Positions 1 through 10,905 of a DNA stretch of 59,682 nucleotides are shown one piece after another; the first letter of the stretch is position 1; each line of letters begins with the position of its first letter. The notes under the pieces are model-generated. The model had not been told where the DNA came from and searched no databases. It saw only the letters and a list, made by a program, of their open reading frames with translations. A program made the position numbers and the translations under genes. This stretch comes from Affinundibacterium nitidum (GTDB lineage Bacteria > Pseudomonadota > Gammaproteobacteria > Burkholderiales > Burkholderiaceae_D), in assembly GCF_014284155.1 (NCBI RefSeq), contig NZ_JACOFZ010000013.1, forward strand, positions 1 through 59,682, given 5' to 3'.

Positions 1-118
1 CGCAATCGACAGCATCCATTGATCAACCCAACATTCAATGCGCAAGTTTTGTCGGGCGAGTTGTCATGCCTATCTCTACACTGAGTATCAGGTCAACCGA
101 CCCGACTAGGAGAAGCCC

Positions 119-1042
119 TTGAGTAACAACAGCAAACGTGACGACAATTTGAGTTCCATCGAACAACGATTGCGTACAGTCTTGCAGTTTATCGATCAGC
201 ATCTGGATGAAGATCTGTCAGTCGATACCCTCAGTGCGGTGGCACATCTATCACCGTTTCACTTTCATCGATTATTTTCATCACGATTTGATATCAGTGT
301 GTTTCAGTACGTGCAGTTGTGTCGCTTCAAAAGTGCGTCTTACCGTCTTGCTTATCGACCTCAAACTCAAGTGATTGATGTCGCTTTGGACCACGGTTAT
401 GACGAACCTGAGAGCTTCGCACGGGCCTTCAAGCGGCATCTTGGTCAATCTCCGTCTGCCTTCCGTCAATCACCAGATTGGCGGCATTGGTATGACTTCC
501 AACAGCCACTGAAAAACCTGAGGAATCAGCACATGACACCTACGCCACAAGAAATCGCCAAGACTGAAATCCGCTGCATTGATTTCGGCGAAACCTCTAT
601 CGCTGCTTTTGAACATCGAGGTGATCCAGCTCTGATCGGACAATCCATACGGCAGTTTATCGAATGGCGTCGTGGTCAAAAGCTTTCACCACAATGCTAC
701 GCAACCTTCAATATTTTGTATGACCATCCTGAACTTGTCGCGGTGAAGGATTTTCGCTTCGACATCGCCACAGCGATCGACGGTCGTGATCACCTTGAAC
801 TACAACAGAGCTTGGTGAAGAACATCGTCATGAAGACCATCCCAGCAGGTCGTTGTGCTGTGATGCGGCATTATGGATCAGACGACAATCTCGAACTGTC
901 GATACGACGATTGTATGAAGAATGGCTACCGCAAAGCGGAGAGGAGCTACGCGACTTCCCCCTATTTTTGCAGCGTCGGAATTTCTTCCCTGAAGTGCAT
1001 GAGGATGCGTTGGAAACTGATATTTTCTTACCAATTCAATAG
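119..1042 (+). CDS. AraC-family regulator with GyrI-like ligand-binding domain
   Basis: A 307-residue transcription factor. Residues about 15-110 form an AraC-type double helix-turn-helix (HFHRLF, then DHGYDEPESFARAFKRHLG and the SPSAFR end), and residues about 150-305 match the GyrI-like effector-binding domain that usually binds small amphipathic ligands. This is the SoxS/Rob/SbmC-like arrangement with the DNA-binding part first. The start is TTG, placed by an AGGAGA ribosome site at 108-113. The gene stands alone and converges on fadH. The target regulon and ligand cannot be read from the sequence. Family assignment is secure; the function is inferred from the family. Confidence 0.88.
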   Translation: MSNNSKRDDNLSSIEQRLRTVLQFIDQHLDEDLSVDTLSAVAHLSPFHFHRLFSSRFDISVFQYVQLCRFKSASYRLAYRPQTQVIDVALDHGYDEPESFARAFKRHLGQSPSAFRQSPDWRHWYDFQQPLKNLRNQHMTPTPQEIAKTEIRCIDFGETSIAAFEHRGDPALIGQSIRQFIEWRRGQKLSPQCYATFNILYDHPELVAVKDFRFDIATAIDGRDHLELQQSLVKNIVMKTIPAGRCAVMRHYGSDDNLELSIRRLYEEWLPQSGEELRDFPLFLQRRNFFPEVHEDALETDIFLPIQ

Positions 1043-1053
1043 AAGCGCGAACG

Positions 1054-1086
1054 CCATGTCAGCGTCGTAAAGGCGAGCTGACATGG
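1054..1086. terminator. Hairpin between convergent genes
   Basis: A perfect 10-base inverted repeat (CCATGTCAGC at 1054-1063 and GCTGACATGG at 1077-1086) with a 13-base loop lies between the convergent ends of the AraC-family gene and fadH. Neither side carries a clear T-run, so this is either a non-canonical bidirectional terminator or an mRNA 3'-end stabiliser. Confidence 0.45.
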
Positions 1087-1105
1087 ATAACCGAAGATTC
1101 GATCT

Positions 1106-3163
<2,058 letters not shown>

Positions 3164-3360
3164 TCAGGCAAGAATACACAAGCTTGCTCAAAATAGCGAA
3201 ATTTTGACTAGTTGATAGTCTCTAAACTGTCTCGTAAATGTTTGTAAGAAAAACTGGGCGAATTCGTAACAAATGTAAATGTCTTTGGTTTTTGCCGCTC
3301 GGCAAACTACTCTACTTTAAAGTATGCAAGAACTTCTACTGTGACTGCTCGCTTAAAATT

Positions 3361-4011
3361 ATGAACCGCACTTTATTTCTAGGAATTGATAACCAAGAGA
3401 CATCAAACTCTCTCAGGCAATTGTTCGCCGACTTAGAGTATATCGGCCATATCAAAAAATATGGCAATTGTTGCCTATTTATCAGCACCTTAGTTCAACG
3501 CATTCTGCAGGCACAAGGCGTGAATGTCGAACTGAAGACTTGCAATGCAATTGTTGAAAGATCGGAAGTACGCTTCCTTTTGGGCGGCAAACAATTCACT
3601 AAACCCGGCCAACTTGCAACCCATGTCGTTTGTATCGTCGACGGTAACATTTTGATTGATTTTGGATTAGGTAATGTAAGACGCTACTTCTATTCTGACT
3701 TTTTCCAAGCGGTGGTGTTGCCATATAACTCCGCTGCTGAAACGTTAAGCAGTGCGAAGTTGGATCAAAGCACAAGTCTTTACTATATTCATGACGCGAT
3801 ACCAGAAGAGCTCGCAAGCGAGCAGAGCTTTCAGGAACCCACAATGCAACAGGCCTTGCAAGAATATACCCAATATCAAAAAAACCGATTTCGCTTCTCG
3901 TTAGCAAGAGCGTTTCGTTGTATGGGATTTCGAACAAAGACTAAAAAGCCAATTCTCAATACTGGACTACACGCAGTACAAGCCAAATTCGACGACACAT
4001 TTTTTTCATAA
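3361..4011 (+). CDS. Transglutaminase/NAT-like papain-fold protein, hypothetical
   Basis: A 216-residue protein of unknown function. It shows an ordered Cys-His-Asp set: YGNCCLF (about residue 38), ATHVVCIV (about residue 90) and ILIDFGLG (about residue 100). This is the pattern of the papain/transglutaminase/arylamine N-acetyltransferase fold. No signal peptide is seen, so it is probably cytoplasmic. The reading frame extends upstream to 3238, but that part is Cys/Lys-rich and non-protein-like, so the ATG at 3361 is preferred; no strong ribosome site supports either start. Substrate unknown; protease, amidase and acyltransferase are all possible. Confidence 0.6.
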   Translation: MNRTLFLGIDNQETSNSLRQLFADLEYIGHIKKYGNCCLFISTLVQRILQAQGVNVELKTCNAIVERSEVRFLLGGKQFTKPGQLATHVVCIVDGNILIDFGLGNVRRYFYSDFFQAVVLPYNSAAETLSSAKLDQSTSLYYIHDAIPEELASEQSFQEPTMQQALQEYTQYQKNRFRFSLARAFRCMGFRTKTKKPILNTGLHAVQAKFDDTFFS

Positions 4012-4040
4012 GCGATGAATGCTGACGGCAAAAATAGCCT

Positions 4041-4442
4041 TCATGCATAAAAACGCAAGATCTCAAGCGCGAGATCTGGATCCTTTTGGCAAAGCTGTAA
4101 ATCCTGCGTTAGGTAGCTTTGGAAGCGAGGGTTTTTCGCAGCTTCGCTCTCCTGCAAATGTTTGAATCCCATATTCCAGTGAGAAAAACTACGCTCCTGA
4201 ATCGGTTTATCGGCTAACAGTGTGACGTGATCATGACGCGAGTCATCTCTGATTTTCTCGTAAGTATGATGAACATCTTTGCGCTCACCTTCCAATACCT
4301 GTAGAAATCTGCCCTGCGCGAACAATAGCATTCCCGTAACAGTAAGGGCAGTATTGTTGCGCACCGCATGGCTATGAATGGAATTCAATACTGATTCGTC
4401 GGTCGTAATTTGACTCATATACACTAATTGATGCAGTCCCAT
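4041..4442 (-). CDS. Stand-alone BLUF-domain blue-light sensor
   Basis: A 133-residue FAD-binding photoreceptor consisting of a BLUF domain and a short C-terminal tail. The residues that define BLUF photochemistry are visible: Tyr in LVYMS near the N terminus, Asn in RNNTALTVTGML, Gln in GRFLQVLEG and Trp-x-Met in SHWNMGF. No fused EAL, cyclase or other output domain is present, so it probably signals through a partner protein. The ATG at 4442 has AAGGAG eight bases upstream; a GTG at 4451 would overlap that ribosome site. The partner is not evident among the neighbours. Confidence 0.92.
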   Translation of the reverse strand: MGLHQLVYMSQITTDESVLNSIHSHAVRNNTALTVTGMLLFAQGRFLQVLEGERKDVHHTYEKIRDDSRHDHVTLLADKPIQERSFSHWNMGFKHLQESEAAKNPRFQSYLTQDLQLCQKDPDLALEILRFYA

Positions 4443-4545
4443 CGCACACACTCCTTGTAGGCAGTTACCTCTTCCAACAGTCTAGAACTTTATCTGGACA
4501 GGATCAAAAAAATTTGGCGCGGCTTTGCGCTGCATCGAAGTCCAT

Positions 4546-7053
4546 TTAAATTGGTGCACCCGGCGGAATCGGTGGCAATCCACGTAGTTTCACACTACTC
4601 GGATCACGTAGATACCTCGTAATGAGTTCTGCCGCTTGTTGTCGACTTCCTGCTTGTGCGCCCTTGCTTGGATTTTTCTGTAACCAAATAGCGAGCTCTT
4701 GTAACTGCTGACGGACCTGCGCTTGCACCTGTGGATGCAAACGACCACTATCAAGCATTGATAAGGTCGCATCCAGCACCACCCAGTTCGCTGCAAGCTG
4801 AACGGCCTCACCGGCTAGAACTTTGCTGGCAATAGCGTCGCGTTTCCAAGTATTTGCAAAACTTTGTTGAAGAACTTCCTCTACACTCAATTGCTGCGGC
4901 TCACGCGCTTGTTGCCATGCCAAGCGATTAAACCGCGCGGCATCAAACAGAAACAAACTAGTCTGCGCTGCAGCTGCTTCAACTGCAGAGAATGCATCAA
5001 AGGCAACGCTCATACGACTACTAAAATATTCTGGCGTGCGTTCATAACCTTCGCTCTGTGGAGTAAGGGCGTCGATCAGACTTGCTGGCAAAGCGAGTTG
5101 TTCAGCACGTACACTACTCAACAACTTTTGTAAGGCCGCTCGTTGCGTTTGAGCAGGCACGGTCTTGATACCTGGCTGTACGCGGCCTTCATTCGCATCT
5201 TGCGCGAGGCCATATTCATATTCACCGCCGCCGATCAAACGCGCCACTGCTTCTGTTTGATAACGATGTAGTAAGTAGACGGGCACCAAACGTGCCTCCA
5301 ATTCACCTAACTGACGTTGCGCTGGTAAAGCAGCTAAAGAAAAATGGTCTAAGGCATAACGGCGGATTGCCATCAATTGATCGAAAGTTTTCAATGAATC
5401 AGCGCCGTAATCCCATAACAAACCATTGGGATGCATTGACGCCACTGGACGTGAATCAGCGTCTCCCACATATTGCAAACCCGCTGCTTTTGCTTTGATG
5501 CGCAACTGAGCGAGGGCCTGTTGTTCGTCTTGGCCAGGGAAAGTACCGTACAGATGTTGAATCACAAAATCATCCCACGGCCCGACTCCGACACCATAGG
5601 CGTCATTGACTTGCGGCTCGCCTTTCGCATTCAGGCTCAACATGGGATGTGGATAATCCATGACCGAACCATTTCCCAAACGGCTAGGTGCGAAATTATG
5701 GGCGATTCCTAGGGTGTGCCCCACTTCATGGGCGGCTAACTGACGTAAGCGTGCCAAGGCCATTTGTTCTGCTGCTTTTTTCTTGTCAGCTGCACTCATT
5801 TTTCCATAGGGTGCCAACAAACTTTCAGCAATCAAAATATCCTGTCGCACTCGTTGGGAACCCAGCGTCACAGTACCTTTGATAATTTCACCCGTACGTG
5901 GATCGGTAATCGCATTACCATAGGACCAGCCACGCGTTGCACGATGCACCCACATAATGGTGTTGTATCGTACGTCCATAGGGTCAACCCCTTCCGGCAA
6001 AAGCTCCACGCGATAGGCATCTTTGAAACCGGCCTTTTCAAATGCACTACTCCACCATCGCGCGCCATCCAGCAAAGCAGAGCGCACTGGCTCTGGTGTG
6101 CCACGATCCAAGTAATACACAATTGGTTTCTTCACCGCACTCACAGCAGCATTCGGATCTACCTTCTCTAGCCGATGTCTTACCTGTAGGCGAGTGACAA
6201 TGCTATCAGCCAAAGGCGTACCAAAATCCATTACCTCATTATCGAAACCACCGGAAAATGGATGATAGGTGCGTGTTTGATAATGCTGAGGCAGACGCAC
6301 CATGCTGATGTGCTGGTGCATACGCAAACTCTTGGGGTCGGCGGCAACTTGGCGCACAAATTGCCCCTCTCCTGATCCCGCAAAATTGAGCATCGCTTCT
6401 AGTTCGGTGTTATCAGGGAAGCTTTTTGCTTGCTGCGTTAACACTGCACTGCGCTTTTCATCGACCGTGTAGTTTCCCTGACGGCTGCGACTTAGACTAT
6501 CAATCACACCATGACGATCGCTCAAGAGAAATGAGGAGAAATCGACCAAGAATTGCTGATTTTCAGTCGCGAGAATATCTCCCGCCCATAACACTGCACC
6601 AGCGAAGGCTTCACGCACCGAAGCAGACTCATCTGTGCTATCGGAAGTGGCGATAAATCTGGTGTTTTCTTGGATCAAAAACAAGCGCTTACCGTGCCGC
6701 TCAAAATGGACCAGCTTGCTCGCGCCTGCTTGTCCACGATCGAGACCAATATCATTGGAACCCAGGGCTTGTGGCAAAGAAGAAAATAGAATGAAGGCGC
6801 CTTGCTGTTCCGGCACAGCCAAATATAGTTTTCCGTGGTCATGATGCGTGTAGACATCAAAAAAGCCTGGGTTCTTTTTAAAACCCGCTAACTGCGAAGC
6901 AAAACTTGGAAGTGCCATGGAGGCGGCAGGTGCAGAGACTTGCCCGCTGGCAGACTGTGCATTGGCAGTCACTGCGACACTCGACATAAAACCAACAACC
7001 AGGGTTTGAACTATTCGTTTTAATACCAAATTCGGTGCTGCACGCATCTTCAT
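4546..7053 (-). CDS. Secreted zinc-dependent metalloprotease (metzincin type)
   Basis: An 835-residue exported protease. The N terminus is a signal peptide ending near VTANAQS. Around residue 440 is the extended zinc motif HEVGHTLGIAHNF, followed by a Met-turn-like SVMDYP, which together define a metzincin-type site. The architecture fits the large bacterial zinc-dependent metalloprotease family with DUF5117-like N-terminal and DUF4953-like catalytic regions. The reading frame runs 82 codons further upstream, but ATG 7053 is chosen because GGAAGGA precedes it and a signal peptide starts there. It is divergent from the solute-binding-like gene at 7326. Natural substrate unknown. Confidence 0.87.
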   Translation of the reverse strand: MKMRAAPNLVLKRIVQTLVVGFMSSVAVTANAQSASGQVSAPAASMALPSFASQLAGFKKNPGFFDVYTHHDHGKLYLAVPEQQGAFILFSSLPQALGSNDIGLDRGQAGASKLVHFERHGKRLFLIQENTRFIATSDSTDESASVREAFAGAVLWAGDILATENQQFLVDFSSFLLSDRHGVIDSLSRSRQGNYTVDEKRSAVLTQQAKSFPDNTELEAMLNFAGSGEGQFVRQVAADPKSLRMHQHISMVRLPQHYQTRTYHPFSGGFDNEVMDFGTPLADSIVTRLQVRHRLEKVDPNAAVSAVKKPIVYYLDRGTPEPVRSALLDGARWWSSAFEKAGFKDAYRVELLPEGVDPMDVRYNTIMWVHRATRGWSYGNAITDPRTGEIIKGTVTLGSQRVRQDILIAESLLAPYGKMSAADKKKAAEQMALARLRQLAAHEVGHTLGIAHNFAPSRLGNGSVMDYPHPMLSLNAKGEPQVNDAYGVGVGPWDDFVIQHLYGTFPGQDEQQALAQLRIKAKAAGLQYVGDADSRPVASMHPNGLLWDYGADSLKTFDQLMAIRRYALDHFSLAALPAQRQLGELEARLVPVYLLHRYQTEAVARLIGGGEYEYGLAQDANEGRVQPGIKTVPAQTQRAALQKLLSSVRAEQLALPASLIDALTPQSEGYERTPEYFSSRMSVAFDAFSAVEAAAAQTSLFLFDAARFNRLAWQQAREPQQLSVEEVLQQSFANTWKRDAIASKVLAGEAVQLAANWVVLDATLSMLDSGRLHPQVQAQVRQQLQELAIWLQKNPSKGAQAGSRQQAAELITRYLRDPSSVKLRGLPPIPPGAPI

Positions 7054-7325
7054 TTCCTTCCGTCTTGAATGTGACTTTTTGTGTGACAAGCTAGCATTTC
7101 TCGTCAACTTGACTAGACTGACTATGACGCTGATTCTCAGAAAAAAGTTGCTTGAATAATCAACAAAGTCAGGATCGCACAGGATATGGACTTTGAACAG
7201 GCTTTTTCGCCATCCTGAGACAGCAGTTGCGAAATCCAACTGATATGCTCTCCAAGTTTGAAATCGTAGAAAGATGTTACAAACCATTCTAGGTAACAAA
7301 TTCCTTCATCAAAGACAGGTTTGCT

Positions 7326-8093
7326 ATGAAGTCAACTCATCTTTTCGTATTGCTTTCTGTACTTTGTCTTATACCTCAAGTCCAAGCGCAGGAAAGAGAG
7401 CGTGTTCGCCTTTATACGATAGCTGAGTTTGATGCCATCGGAAAAGAAGTTCCGCTATCTAAGCCTAACTTACACTTACTCGACTACTTAGAAAAACAAC
7501 TTCATATTCAATTTGATCTACGCCGAGTACCATGGAAACGCGCTATCGAAAATGCATTGAACGGTGACGGCATATTAATGGGGATGTCGGTCACGAAAGA
7601 AAAAAGTATGAAATTTGCCTTTTCTGAACCCATCAACGGCAATGGCAATTGGTTAGTGACCTTATGTGATCGTCGCTTCAAATTCGAAAAACTTGAAGAT
7701 CTTAAAGGTCAAACCATAGGAATTGTTTCCGGCACCAGTGTGGGCGAAGACTTTGATGGTCAAGCGAATCAATTATTCAGAGTGGAGCACGATACAGGTG
7801 CTGGCATAGCTCGACTGCAAAAACTGGCACTCAAGCGGGTCGACGGCCTGATTTGGTATGGAGGAATTAGCAATGCCAAAGAAATCGAAGAAACGATCAA
7901 CCATAACTTCGATATCAAAAAGGATAGAGAGACTCCCGTGTTTTGCGTCCAAAGCAAACCTGTGTCAATTTTGACCAATCATTTTGCTATGAAAATAGAC
8001 CCGAATAAAAACCAAATTCTGCAACGCATTAGTGCTGCCATTTTGAAAGGCCGAAAAGACGGCAGCCTGCCAACTTTAATGATCCCAAACTGA
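7326..8093 (+). CDS. Periplasmic solute-binding-like protein (family 3)
   Basis: A 255-residue exported protein with signal peptide MKSTHLFVLLSVLCLIPQVQAQ. The rest follows the bacterial extracellular solute-binding family 3 fold: PWKRAIENALNGDGILMGMSVTKE, FSEPI, then LKGQTIGIVSGTS, where lobe 2 begins. No ABC permease or ATPase gene is nearby, so it may be an orphan sensor or scavenger rather than part of a transporter. Two similar orphans lie at 13021 and 51962. Ligand unknown; polar amino acids are typical of the family. Confidence 0.8.
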   Translation: MKSTHLFVLLSVLCLIPQVQAQERERVRLYTIAEFDAIGKEVPLSKPNLHLLDYLEKQLHIQFDLRRVPWKRAIENALNGDGILMGMSVTKEKSMKFAFSEPINGNGNWLVTLCDRRFKFEKLEDLKGQTIGIVSGTSVGEDFDGQANQLFRVEHDTGAGIARLQKLALKRVDGLIWYGGISNAKEIEETINHNFDIKKDRETPVFCVQSKPVSILTNHFAMKIDPNKNQILQRISAAILKGRKDGSLPTLMIPN

Positions 8094-8138
8094 TACACTA
8101 CGGCATTTACACCCGCTCTAAATCACACGTCTAATTCA

Positions 8139-9497
8139 ATGGCCACAGCTGCTCAAGTCAAAACACTCCAAGGAAAATTTGTCGAAGGTTCTACCATGCG
8201 TCATGTGATTAACATGACAGCGACTGGGTCCGTCGGGCTCATCGCAGTATTTTTGGTCGACGTATTAAACCTGCTCTATATTTCACAGCTAGGACACCAT
8301 GAATTAGCGGCTGCCGTAGGCTATGCTAGTACTTTATTATTCTTCCACACTTCAGTATCAATTGGATTGTCCATTGCTGTGACGGCGACAGTTTCTCGCG
8401 CGATCGGGAGTGGAGACTTTCCTTTAGCCAGACAATTTGCAGCAAGCTCCATGTATCTGATTGCGGGCATCAGCCTCGTTATGGTGTCCTTAACTTATCC
8501 GGCGCTCGACCTGTTGTTACAAGTGCTCGGGGCGCAAGGAGAAACCGCTCGGCTCGCGGCACGTTTCTGCCGTCTTGTACTCCCATCCATTCCTTTACTC
8601 GCCTTCGGCATGGCACTCAGTGCACTGCTGCGCTCAGTCGGTGACGGCAAACGTGCAATGTTTGTCACACTCGGCGCTGCCGCTGCGACGGCAATTCTTG
8701 ATCCACTGTTTATTTTCGTCTTTGGTTTAGGGCTAGACGGTGCGGCTTACGCCAATATTTGCGCACGTATCGTGTTGGCGGGCGTGGGCTTTTATGGTGT
8801 GCTCAAGGTTCATCAACTCTACGCCAAGCCAAGCAAAGAAGTCTTCCAACGCGGCGCGAAGGCTTTTGCGAGCATAGGAATTCCCGCCATTTTGACCAAT
8901 GTCGCCACCCCCGTCGGTAACGCAGCAGTGACGACCGCGATCGCCGCCTATGGTGATCAAGCGGTCGCTGGTTGGGCTGTCGTCTCTCGCTTAATTCCGA
9001 TGGCTTTTGCGGGCTTGTTTGCTTTATCTGGCGCAATAGGTCCGATTCTTGGACAAAACCTTGGTGCCAAACGATTTGATCGCTTGCGTTCCACCATGCG
9101 TGATAGCCTCAAATTCACTTTGATTTACGTCAGCATCGTATGGATCTTATTGGCCATCTTTAGCCACCTCATCGCCCGCGCTTTCGATGCAACTGGCATG
9201 GCGGAGGATGTCATCGTTTTCTTTTGCATGTTTGTCGCTGGCAGCTTCCTCTTTAACGGCAGTTTGTTTGTCGCCAATGCGGCGTTCAACAATCTCGGTT
9301 ATCCCTTATATTCGACCGTTCTCAATTGGGGGCGTTCAACCATAGGCGTGATTCCATTCGTCTATTTTGGTGGTCTGTGGTTCGGCGCTCGCGGCGTGAT
9401 GGCGGGTTATGGATTGGGCGTGGTATTTTTCGGGGTCTTAGGCGTTTGGTTGTGTTTCCGCGTCTTACATCGTATCGAACAACATCAGCATCACTAA
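8139..9497 (+). CDS. MATE-family multidrug/toxin exporter
   Basis: A 452-residue inner-membrane protein with about twelve hydrophobic segments in two six-helix halves, the usual MATE length and layout. The N-terminal FVEGSTMRHVINM matches the conserved start of the family, which supports the ATG at 8139 although its ribosome site is weak. MATE proteins export cationic drugs or metabolites in exchange for sodium ions or protons. The gene lies 45 bases after the solute-binding-like gene and 30 before the DUF6624 gene, so a shared transcript is possible. Substrate not predictable. Confidence 0.92.
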   Translation: MATAAQVKTLQGKFVEGSTMRHVINMTATGSVGLIAVFLVDVLNLLYISQLGHHELAAAVGYASTLLFFHTSVSIGLSIAVTATVSRAIGSGDFPLARQFAASSMYLIAGISLVMVSLTYPALDLLLQVLGAQGETARLAARFCRLVLPSIPLLAFGMALSALLRSVGDGKRAMFVTLGAAAATAILDPLFIFVFGLGLDGAAYANICARIVLAGVGFYGVLKVHQLYAKPSKEVFQRGAKAFASIGIPAILTNVATPVGNAAVTTAIAAYGDQAVAGWAVVSRLIPMAFAGLFALSGAIGPILGQNLGAKRFDRLRSTMRDSLKFTLIYVSIVWILLAIFSHLIARAFDATGMAEDVIVFFCMFVAGSFLFNGSLFVANAAFNNLGYPLYSTVLNWGRSTIGVIPFVYFGGLWFGARGVMAGYGLGVVFFGVLGVWLCFRVLHRIEQHQHH

Positions 9498-9527
9498 TTT
9501 TCACACTTTCATTCGCTAAGGTCGCAC

Positions 9528-10901
9528 ATGAAAAAATGGATACTTGCTGCATCAATCGCTCTCGCATTTTCCACCACGCAGGCGCAAAGTTATAGTGACT
9601 ACCTATTGCAAGCACGCAGCGCGCTCAATAACAAAGACTACAAAACTGCCACCGCCCAGTTTAAACAGGCGTTCTCCCTGAAACTAGGCAGCTACGCCGA
9701 CCTATATGATGCCGCTTGCGTCGCCGCTTTGACTGGCGACAAAGACAGTGCGTTTAAATGGCTAGAGCAAAGTATTGCGCAGGGCTGGTTTAACCTGGAT
9801 CATTTAACCACCGACAGCGACCTCATCTCGCTGCATAAAGACAAGCGTTGGGCCCCTACCCTCAAAACCCTCAAGAGCAAACTCGTAGCGCAAGAGAAAA
9901 ACTACGATCACAAGCTCAAAGCACAACTCGAGAAAATCTATAGCGAAGACCAAGATCTACGTAAGAAGTTGATCGCGATGGAACAGAAGTTGGGGGCAGA
10001 TTCCGCAGAAGTGAAGGCGCTCTGGCAACAAATCGACGACAAAGATGAGCACAATCTCAAGCAGGTGGAATCAATCATATCTGAAAATGGTTGGCTGGGG
10101 TCAGATCAAGTCGGACCGAAAGCGAGCCAAACTTTATTTTTAGTCGTCCAGCACGCAAGGCCAGAGATGCGCCTCAAGTATGTCAGCTTGTTGCGCGCCG
10201 CGGTGAAGGCCAAAAAAGCCGATGCAGCTTCGTTGGCTTTAATGGAAGATCGAATGGCCACTGAGGCAGGCGATAAGCAGTTATATGGTAGCCAACTGCG
10301 TCGCGTGAATGACCAAATGGAATTATTCCCTATCGCCGACCCCGATCACCTCGATGAACGGCGCGCTAGTATGGGGCTGCCGCCGATTGCAGAATACGTG
10401 AAAATTTGGAAGCTTGATTGGGATTTAGCGAACTACAAAAAACAACTGGAAAAATACGAGGCAGAGCAACGCGTGCGTGTCGAAGACTTAGCCCGCATTA
10501 GCGATGTGTTATGGCGCGGACAGCTAAGCTATCTCGACTATGGTAAAAACGTTTGGGTCGATATCCCCTCAAATTTACGCGTCAGCAAATCTGAACAAGA
10601 GGCCTCAACTTGGCTATGGAGTTATGGCTACGACGATGAACCACACGCCAACGCCAAAGATGGTATTCGCCTATCAGAAGACGGAAAGAAGCTCGGCCAA
10701 GAAGAAGTAATCTCGCGCGAATTACGGCCCAATGGCGCCTTAAGAATTGTGACGACGATGCCTGGCGAAGACGATCGTCGTCCAGCGCAGTTTAGATTCA
10801 CCTATACGATCACTGCGGACAGTTTTGATCGTAAAAAAGAAGTCAAATTAGTCGGTAGTGAAGACTATTTTGTGCGGCATGTGTATGCCTGGAAAAAATA
10901 G
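9528..10901 (+). CDS. Exported TPR-like protein with DUF6624 domain
   Basis: A 457-residue protein with signal peptide MKKWILAASIALAFSTTQAQ. Residues about 20-125 form TPR-like repeats (YKTATAQFKQAF; DKDSAFKWLEQSIAQGW) ending in the common LHKDKRW element. Residues about 140-300 match the DUF6624 pattern: ENGWLGSDQVGPKASQTLF, then KQLYGSQL and DERRASMGLPPIAEY. A beta-rich C-terminal part follows. Probably periplasmic. No biochemical role is established for DUF6624. It ends four bases before the convergent rep gene. Confidence 0.75.
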   Translation: MKKWILAASIALAFSTTQAQSYSDYLLQARSALNNKDYKTATAQFKQAFSLKLGSYADLYDAACVAALTGDKDSAFKWLEQSIAQGWFNLDHLTTDSDLISLHKDKRWAPTLKTLKSKLVAQEKNYDHKLKAQLEKIYSEDQDLRKKLIAMEQKLGADSAEVKALWQQIDDKDEHNLKQVESIISENGWLGSDQVGPKASQTLFLVVQHARPEMRLKYVSLLRAAVKAKKADAASLALMEDRMATEAGDKQLYGSQLRRVNDQMELFPIADPDHLDERRASMGLPPIAEYVKIWKLDWDLANYKKQLEKYEAEQRVRVEDLARISDVLWRGQLSYLDYGKNVWVDIPSNLRVSKSEQEASTWLWSYGYDDEPHANAKDGIRLSEDGKKLGQEEVISRELRPNGALRIVTTMPGEDDRRPAQFRFTYTITADSFDRKKEVKLVGSEDYFVRHVYAWKK

Positions 10902-10905
10902 GATT

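Noticed and set aside
5473-6171. Plus-strand open frames opposite the zinc protease
   Set aside because: They are antisense shadows with protein-unlike composition and no ribosome sites, while the minus-strand frame has family motifs throughout.
7054-7299. Extended N terminus of the zinc protease up to 7299
   Set aside because: The upstream 82 codons lack a ribosome site and would bury a clear signal peptide that begins at 7053 behind GGAAGGA.
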